Shown here: one piece after another, positions 58,604-64,000 of the stretch
How positions within the stretch are numbered: position 1 is the first letter of the stretch
How the letters are laid out: each line of letters starts with the position of its first letter
Position numbers and translations under genes: made by a program
Assembly: GCA_023159155.1 (NCBI GenBank)
Contig: JAJNNX010000052.1
Location: 186,001-250,000, forward strand
Length of the DNA: 64,000 nt
Reading direction: 5' to 3'
Source: Ustulina deusta
Lineage: Eukaryota > Ascomycota > Sordariomycetes > Xylariales > Xylariaceae
Notes under the pieces: model-generated
Database searches by the model: none
What the model was told of the DNA's origin: nothing
What the model saw: only the letters and a program-made list of their open reading frames with translations

Positions 58604-60639
58604 TTAATCCTGCCTCATCATTCTTGCGGCTCTCCACCTCGACCCGTGGATCCAAGTGATGACTGCAAGCGGCGTGCACGCCACGCCGAACAGGGCAAGG
58701 CCAAGAAATGTCCACGCAGGACCAAACCTGTCGATGATGGTCTGCGCCACGCCGACACCGATGGCCCCCAGCTCGCATCTGACCAGGTTGTTGATAGCCG
58801 TTGCACTTGCTCCCTTCCCAGGACACAAATCCGAGACGATGGTCTGGTTCATGGCGAACACGGCATTGCTTGTGGCCGCAATCAGGAACTGCAGCAAGAG
58901 TGGCACCGCTATCCAGCCCGACTTCGAGACCAGAGGAGACGGCTCCACGGTGAAGCCGTATAGGCCGGCCGACACAATGAAGAGCACTGTTATCCATGGA
59001 AGATGGCGAAGACGTGCACGCTCTATGCTGAAGTCGATTGGCAAGTCCTTTGCAGGTATTTCATAGTCGGGGGGGAGTCGGTTCTGGATCCTGTATGTCT
59101 CTTCGGCATTCTTGAAGTCCCGCGTCATCAGTTTCCCAATAATGGCCGAGCCGATAATTGTCCCTACGCCTACACCCAAGAGATCGTCAGAAATCCGAGG
59201 ATACGTGGTTTGAAAGGGAGATATTAAGTGTTCTGCGGGTACAACGTACCATTGGCTAAGAAGCAGAGACCAATGAGGAATTCATTGAGGCCGAAAGATG
59301 CTTTGAACAGTCCAGCAGTAGTAGCTGTCACCATGCTCCAGATGGTATAGATGATGCCCCCAAAAACCAACTGCAACAATATATCCTTCTCGGCTAACAA
59401 CGTTAAAGGATCTATAAATGTGCGAGCGGTGATCGTCTTGCGGACTAGACCCGGAGAGGGGTCTTGCATGTAATCCGGTTCTTTGGTGCAGTAACGGAGA
59501 AGCGGCTGATAAATCCCGGTCAATCGATAACCTCCGTTCCCTGCGATCGATCGTAGCGTTTCTGGCAGAATAAAAACAATGACTGCTAAAACAAGGACAG
59601 AGATAACGAGCAAAAACACGAAAATCGATCTAAAGCCCAGTGAATTTGACAGGCCACCGCCTAATACAGGTCCTACAGCGATGCTGAAGTTGCGTACTGT
59701 TTTGTACAAAGTCATTAGTGGCTATGCGTCAACGACATGAACAAGGTAGGGTATCTGAATAGACTTACTTGCTTGGTAGAAGCTGATAAACCCCCCTCTT
59801 TCGGCTAGAGGCGTGATATCCTGGATAACGCCATTTCCTTGGGATATCATTAGCACCAAGTTAACAAGTGAGTTGAATCCGTTAGACTCACCAAGACTGA
59901 CAGTGGAAGCACTGCCCGCGGACTGCAAGCCTCGAAATAACAGCAACACGGCGAAATTCGGCGAAAAGCTCAGAGCGATGTTTGACAAGATATATACTGA
60001 GAATGAGGCAATATAAATCGGTCGTCGTCCGATAGTGTCCGCAAGAGCGCCCCAGAACACTGGGGAGATGCCTTGAATGATTAAATAGGAAGTGATGGTT
60101 AAAGACACCAAACGCAAGCTGATCTTGAGATCCTGCAATTCTGTCAGCAGCACGTCCACCCCTCGTCGCTGTTAGGATTGACCTACCTGGGCTATTTGGT
60201 CCTCGGCTGGGAAATAAATGTTGGACGACAACCCAGAGAATAAACCGGCAGCCCCTATGACGAAAACAAGATTCCATTTCTGTCTCAGAGTGAAAATGTG
60301 GTAGTGTTCTTGTGGTTCGCGAAGTGTCGGTGGTTCCTGTTCCTCAAGAGAGGGACACGAAGACCTCTCGTCTTCATTCAAACACTCGGAAGAGCCCCCG
60401 GGGCTATTCGGCTTTTTTTCTGAAGACATAGAGAATCGGGTAGGCAACCGTGGATTGTGCAATGGAAATAGACTACTTTGCCAGTCTTCGGAATATGGAA
60501 TTCCCCTTGGGGGACGCTCCCGGTAGCTGTCATGGACTTTATACCGTCCCAGCTCTTGCTCAAAATCAAATACGATGATAGGGAATGGCGGAGTTAGATT
60601 CGTCTCATTATCTTCTACAGGGGGGGTAAGACTACTCAT
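58604..60639 (-). CDS. MFS transporter, DHA1 family (Qdr/Flr1-like drug:H+ antiporter)
   Basis: This is a plasma-membrane proton antiporter of the twelve-span DHA1 group, whose members export drugs, polyamines or small acids. Five exons (60639-60187, 60132-59892, 59837-59769, 59696-59250, 59169-58604) join in consistent phases to 591 residues. A charged 125-residue N-terminus precedes the first span (LVFVIGAAGLFSGLSSNIYF). The MFS loop motif is GALADTIGRRPIYI. The antiporter-type stretch RNFSIAVGPVLGGGL is rebuilt across a splice junction. A large central loop contains PPDYEIPAKDLPIDF. The C-half has NNLVRCELGAIGVGVAQTII, typical of Qdr-type proteins. The substrate cannot be predicted. The 54-base intron 59891-59838 is in frame and free of stops. 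Confidence 0.92.
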
Positions 60640-61450
60640 TGCAGTCCCGGCATAGAGTCCACAGACCTCTTAATCGCCGCATATGCGCTCTCGAGTTGCA
60701 CTGTGGTGGATCTCGCATCCATATAGTAAGCCGGGAAGCTGAAGGCAAAAGCAGCAGAGTCGGAAGGTAGTATTACTTATGTATCATAGTTTAGACAGCT
60801 GGTTCACCCCTAAATAAATCACTTTTAGGAATAGACAACGGATAATTGTCGCTCATTAGGGATTAACCTACCTATCTTTCCTTCTAAACAGGAACCGGGG
60901 TGATCCAAGGTCCCAGACGGATAGCTACACGACCACTAACAATATCCTCACCCGACTGGGCGGCTAGACCGCTTCCCGTGTTTCATTGACAGGCCAACTT
61001 AGATGCCTATGGGTAGATCTACGACTAACGGTACCAGCGTGTGGGCCTTCGTGACGCGTACAATTATTTTGCTACCGCCTCTCTTTCCATGTGGGAGAGA
61101 ATACATCACCAGTTTCTATTTGCGTTGACAGGCACTAGTGTGTGCCATCTTTCCCGTTGACGGTAGTCTGCCGCATCGTTAATTACACAGCAATTACCAT
61201 AGCATATCCACTTGAAAGGCGATCATATTGTCCCTTCCCGTCAAATAGTGTCAACGCGCACCGACAACATGTTGATGATAGTAACAATATATCAAGGCTA
61301 TCCATATCTCTGCCGGATTTTGGAGGCTTCCACTACTCTTGGGAAGCAAAGACATCAGTACCTAAGTATATATCAAGTTATTTACTGTAATTTGCATGTT
61401 AGTCGAGTTTATTTCAACAACTATAGAGATGCCTTACAATTCGTCCTTAA

Positions 61451-61505
61451 CCACCCCCCCTCCCCCCCCCTTTTTTTTTCTTTTCTTCTTCTTTTTTTCT
61501 CCTCT
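61451..61505. repeat. Polypyrimidine tract
   Basis: About 55 bases consist almost only of C then T, including runs of seven and nine C and nine T. It is noncoding and likely length-variable between strains. Confidence 0.85.
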
Positions 61506-63645
61506 GAAAAAACCATTCCTAGTCGCAGATCGTAGATTCAGGTACAACTAGGGTTTGATAGGTATGGAAAGGTGGTCAGCGTATGCTGCACTGCCATCGA
61601 GCAAGCTCGGATGTTATATTAGACCGGATGTGACCTACATCTAGGTCGATGGATGCCTAACACTTTGATCGGCATCCGGTCCACATTCTATCACAGCCAC
61701 ATTTTCATCATCTTTTTCCATTTATCCCTCGCTTCAACAACCCCCTGGAAGTTAGCGAAATCGAAAAGTGTTGTACGATCTTATTAGGCTGTACAACAAC
61801 GGCCATGACCCTGAAGCTAGGGTTGGGTTGTGATATGTAGGACTTTCAAGCCCTACGTCACCACTTCAATGACTTAGCATTTTCTATTTAACCGCAATTA
61901 GCTACATCGTGATCCGATTTACACTGCCACCCGTTTTACCTGGCTGCAAAACCACTTCCCAAACCGCTTGTTTCACTAGCTGTTCGCTACCTATTTGACT
62001 GACTGACTGACCAATTGGTTCGTTGATTGATTTGTTACTTAGTCGGCGGGTTGGCTCGCTGACTCGTGGCAAAGAAACAATAAAAGTTCTAGGTTTATGT
62101 TTTAGACCAAGTTTCCTGAATAGGTAAATGATGAAAGATAGGTACATGGAGACCCGTACCAGGTACCGTGACGAGACAATCAAAATCGACGACCGAGTCG
62201 TTTCATGATGGCCAATCATTCTGCCAGATGCCTACTAATGCGGGTCTGCTCTCGTCGCCGCCACAAGACCGGACTACGAATGCCAAGCCACCTTGAATTA
62301 TCTGGACTAGCAGCCTTAGAGGTTAGTTGGAAGACAAGGTCTTCCGGCAGTGTGCGTTTCCATAGAAGACTACAGGGATGTAAATAATGTATCGAAAAAG
62401 GCTTCCGTTAAGACCTGGAGTGCCGGGGCGGTGAAGGTATCTATCTCAGCTTGTAGATCGCCAATTGTACGAAAGCATTAGTCTTCGTATACTGGTCGCG
62501 CACTAAGTAAGTAGACGGCTAGGCAGCAAGATTGCGGACAAGACATTCAGAAGGAATAGAATTTATAGTAGGTTATTGGTTCGAGATCTGTCATCGTAGA
62601 TGTCTTATTTTGGTGATAGATTTATAATGCTACTTTCCCTAATTATTTGACTCCTATTATAAATGTAACTAGATCTAAAATCAGTCAACTCGTAGACTAC
62701 CTAGATGATGGCTACGCCGAAAGGAATGATGCCACTACTAACAGTAGGGTTATATTCCTCCAATACACTCCTCGGAAGACATGTTTTGTCGGGAGACTGG
62801 TCTCACATGTCCGGTGGATATTGCTTCACTTCGAGTTCGAGTACCTATATATCATGCAGTACTTTAGAAAGAGGGGGGTGTGACTACAAAAATCACAATT
62901 TAAGAAACTCTACTAGCGGTGCGTGAAAAAACCGGATGGTTACAGGCAGCCAAGGGTATTATCATGTAGTGTACACGTTCTGTCACCTTGCTGTCTGTCT
63001 GTGGGTGCCCAATTTGGCCTACGCTCGTTATCTATCTCTCTAGGACGGTGTCTGGACAAATCCCGATTATTTTCCTGATTCTCAAAGTCAATGGCATTCA
63101 TTCAAGATTCTATGCTCAGGTGTGGAGGAGAGAGCTCAAAGCCTCTAGCCCTCATAAGCTAGGTTGATTGTCTGAATGAATCTGACGAGTTTTTTGAGCC
63201 CTAATCATGCGATCACTCTTTCTAGCACAACATGAGTGTTCGAGGTATCTGGTTAGGTAGTTAGGTACTTAGCATAGGGGTCTGTATCTAGAAATTCCTT
63301 CTCGTCTGGTGAGAGGATCTGATGTGGGTGCTTTGATGAGCTATGGCTGTGAGCCCTCCATTCTGCCTCGTTGGTGGGCTGAGTATCTGGCAGAAATTTC
63401 GCTTAACACGTGTTTCGGAATACGAGCTGCTTATCGGCGCTATTATTACCTATTCCTGTCGACATAGAAAGGGGTGACGGCGTGGGTAGAATAAGATAAA
63501 AACTCCTTCTTGCTGTCGGCGCGGTTCGGAGGGCCGAGTTCTCCGGCGTTTACTCCGAGCCGACGGGGCAACGGCGTGATATCTAAAAATTCCTCTACCA
63601 ACCAACGAACCCCTTGACCCAAGCTCATGCAACGGAAACGCTAGT

Positions 63646-63688
63646 AAGAGGGGCTGATCGACGTGCCCCAATGCTACAAGCCCCTCTT
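63646..63688. repeat. Perfect 10-bp inverted repeat (hairpin)
   Basis: AAGAGGGGCT at 63646-63655 and its exact reverse complement AGCCCCTCTT at 63679-63688 enclose 23 bases. It is not next to a recognised gene end, so a terminator role is not supported. Confidence 0.6.
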
Positions 63689-64000
63689 GTTAGATTAAGC
63701 ATCGTCTAGACTCTAGATTAGCGCTCAACACATGATAAACGACAGGGATGCCACCTGAGACGCCATTTTGTTGGGCGCGGATAAGTAGCCAAGATAACTA
63801 TGCCTCGATTGCTAAGTCCCTCGGCGACCTGAAGGTGCTTTGCCTCTAACAGTTGGTCCGTTCCTTTGCGTACGGCGCTTCGTTCCTGACCTGGATCATT
63901 TCCATATGGTTATGGGCCTGGGCACCTCTAACAATCCAGGTGGCTTTCTCAGTAGTAACGAGATAAGTCCATTCAAAGCGGTCGAGGAGTCAGTCCTAGC

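Larger units (their letters stand above)
60640..64000. other. Gene-poor right end, 3.4 kb
   Basis: No gene is supported. A long pyrimidine tract (C-runs then T-runs) occupies about 61451-61505. A GACT microsatellite lies at about 61997-62010. A 10-base-stem inverted repeat is at 63646-63688. TAGGTAGTTAGGTAC-type motif occurs at about 63,253-63,270. The remaining open frames are short and without family features. Confidence 0.5.

Noticed and set aside
61451..61505. Pyrimidine tract as a telomere-like or origin element
   Set aside because: It lacks TTAGGG units; it is plain C and T runs of low complexity.
1..64000. CRISPR arrays, bacterial operons, riboswitches or prophage
   Set aside because: The sequence is eukaryotic with spliced genes; no direct-repeat/spacer array or bacterial signals were seen.
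1..64000. Intact transposon, reverse transcriptase or transposase
   Set aside because: No catalytic motifs, long terminal repeats or terminal inverted repeats with target-site duplications were recognised.

Overview
This window is nuclear DNA from a filamentous ascomycete fungus (Pezizomycotina; a Sordariomycete is my guess, but the exact group is inference). The genes carry short introns of about 46-80 bases with GT..AG ends and CTRAY-type branch points. The housekeeping proteins are fungal in type, and there are STAND/NACHT and HET-domain genes of the kinds that expand in these fungi. Nineteen loci can be supported: fifteen apparently intact genes including one cut by the left edge, two long genes that each look broken by one extra base, and two decayed remnants. 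A weak small-gene candidate at 24637-24999 is listed separately.

Layout. 1-6902 (-) is most of the ATR/Mec1 checkpoint kinase (uvsB/mus-9 type), cut before its kinase domain; it is divergent from the COX16 assembly factor at 7451-7861 (+). After a gene-poor stretch come a conserved hypothetical (11185-11826 +) and a divergent pair: a GH105 unsaturated rhamnogalacturonyl hydrolase (12629-13747 -) and a Dal5-type anion transporter (14950-16808 +). A NACHT NLR with an 11-unit near-identical ankyrin-like repeat array fills 16982-21165 (-). Then follow an SDR (23215-24135 +), NC2-beta/Dr1 (25607-26850 +), an RE/SP-rich low-complexity protein (29452-31163 +), a GC-rich HET-like membrane protein (32106-34796 -), a small acidic protein (36455-37009 -), Mediator subunit 17 (38274-40245 -), phosphofructokinase (42824-45299 +) and a single-pass membrane protein (46801-47754 -). 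The 50.1-52.6 kb stretch holds two decayed gene remnants. It is followed by a HET protein with WW-like modules (53178-55390 +), a PAP2 lipid phosphatase (56900-58015 -) and a DHA1 MFS transporter (58604-60639 -). The last 3.4 kb shows no gene.

Themes. Core functions (DNA damage signalling, respiratory assembly, transcription through NC2 and Mediator, glycolysis) are interleaved with self/non-self recognition genes. The NLR and the HET-like membrane gene each need one extra base removed to stay in frame. The housekeeping genes I spliced by hand (uvsB, cox16, NC2-beta, med17, pfk) showed no such break. The hydrolase/transporter pair suggests uptake and intracellular breakdown of pectin-derived unsaturated disaccharides. 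Two probable GC-AG introns and a short GTACCTAGG-like motif scattered between genes are further points of interest.
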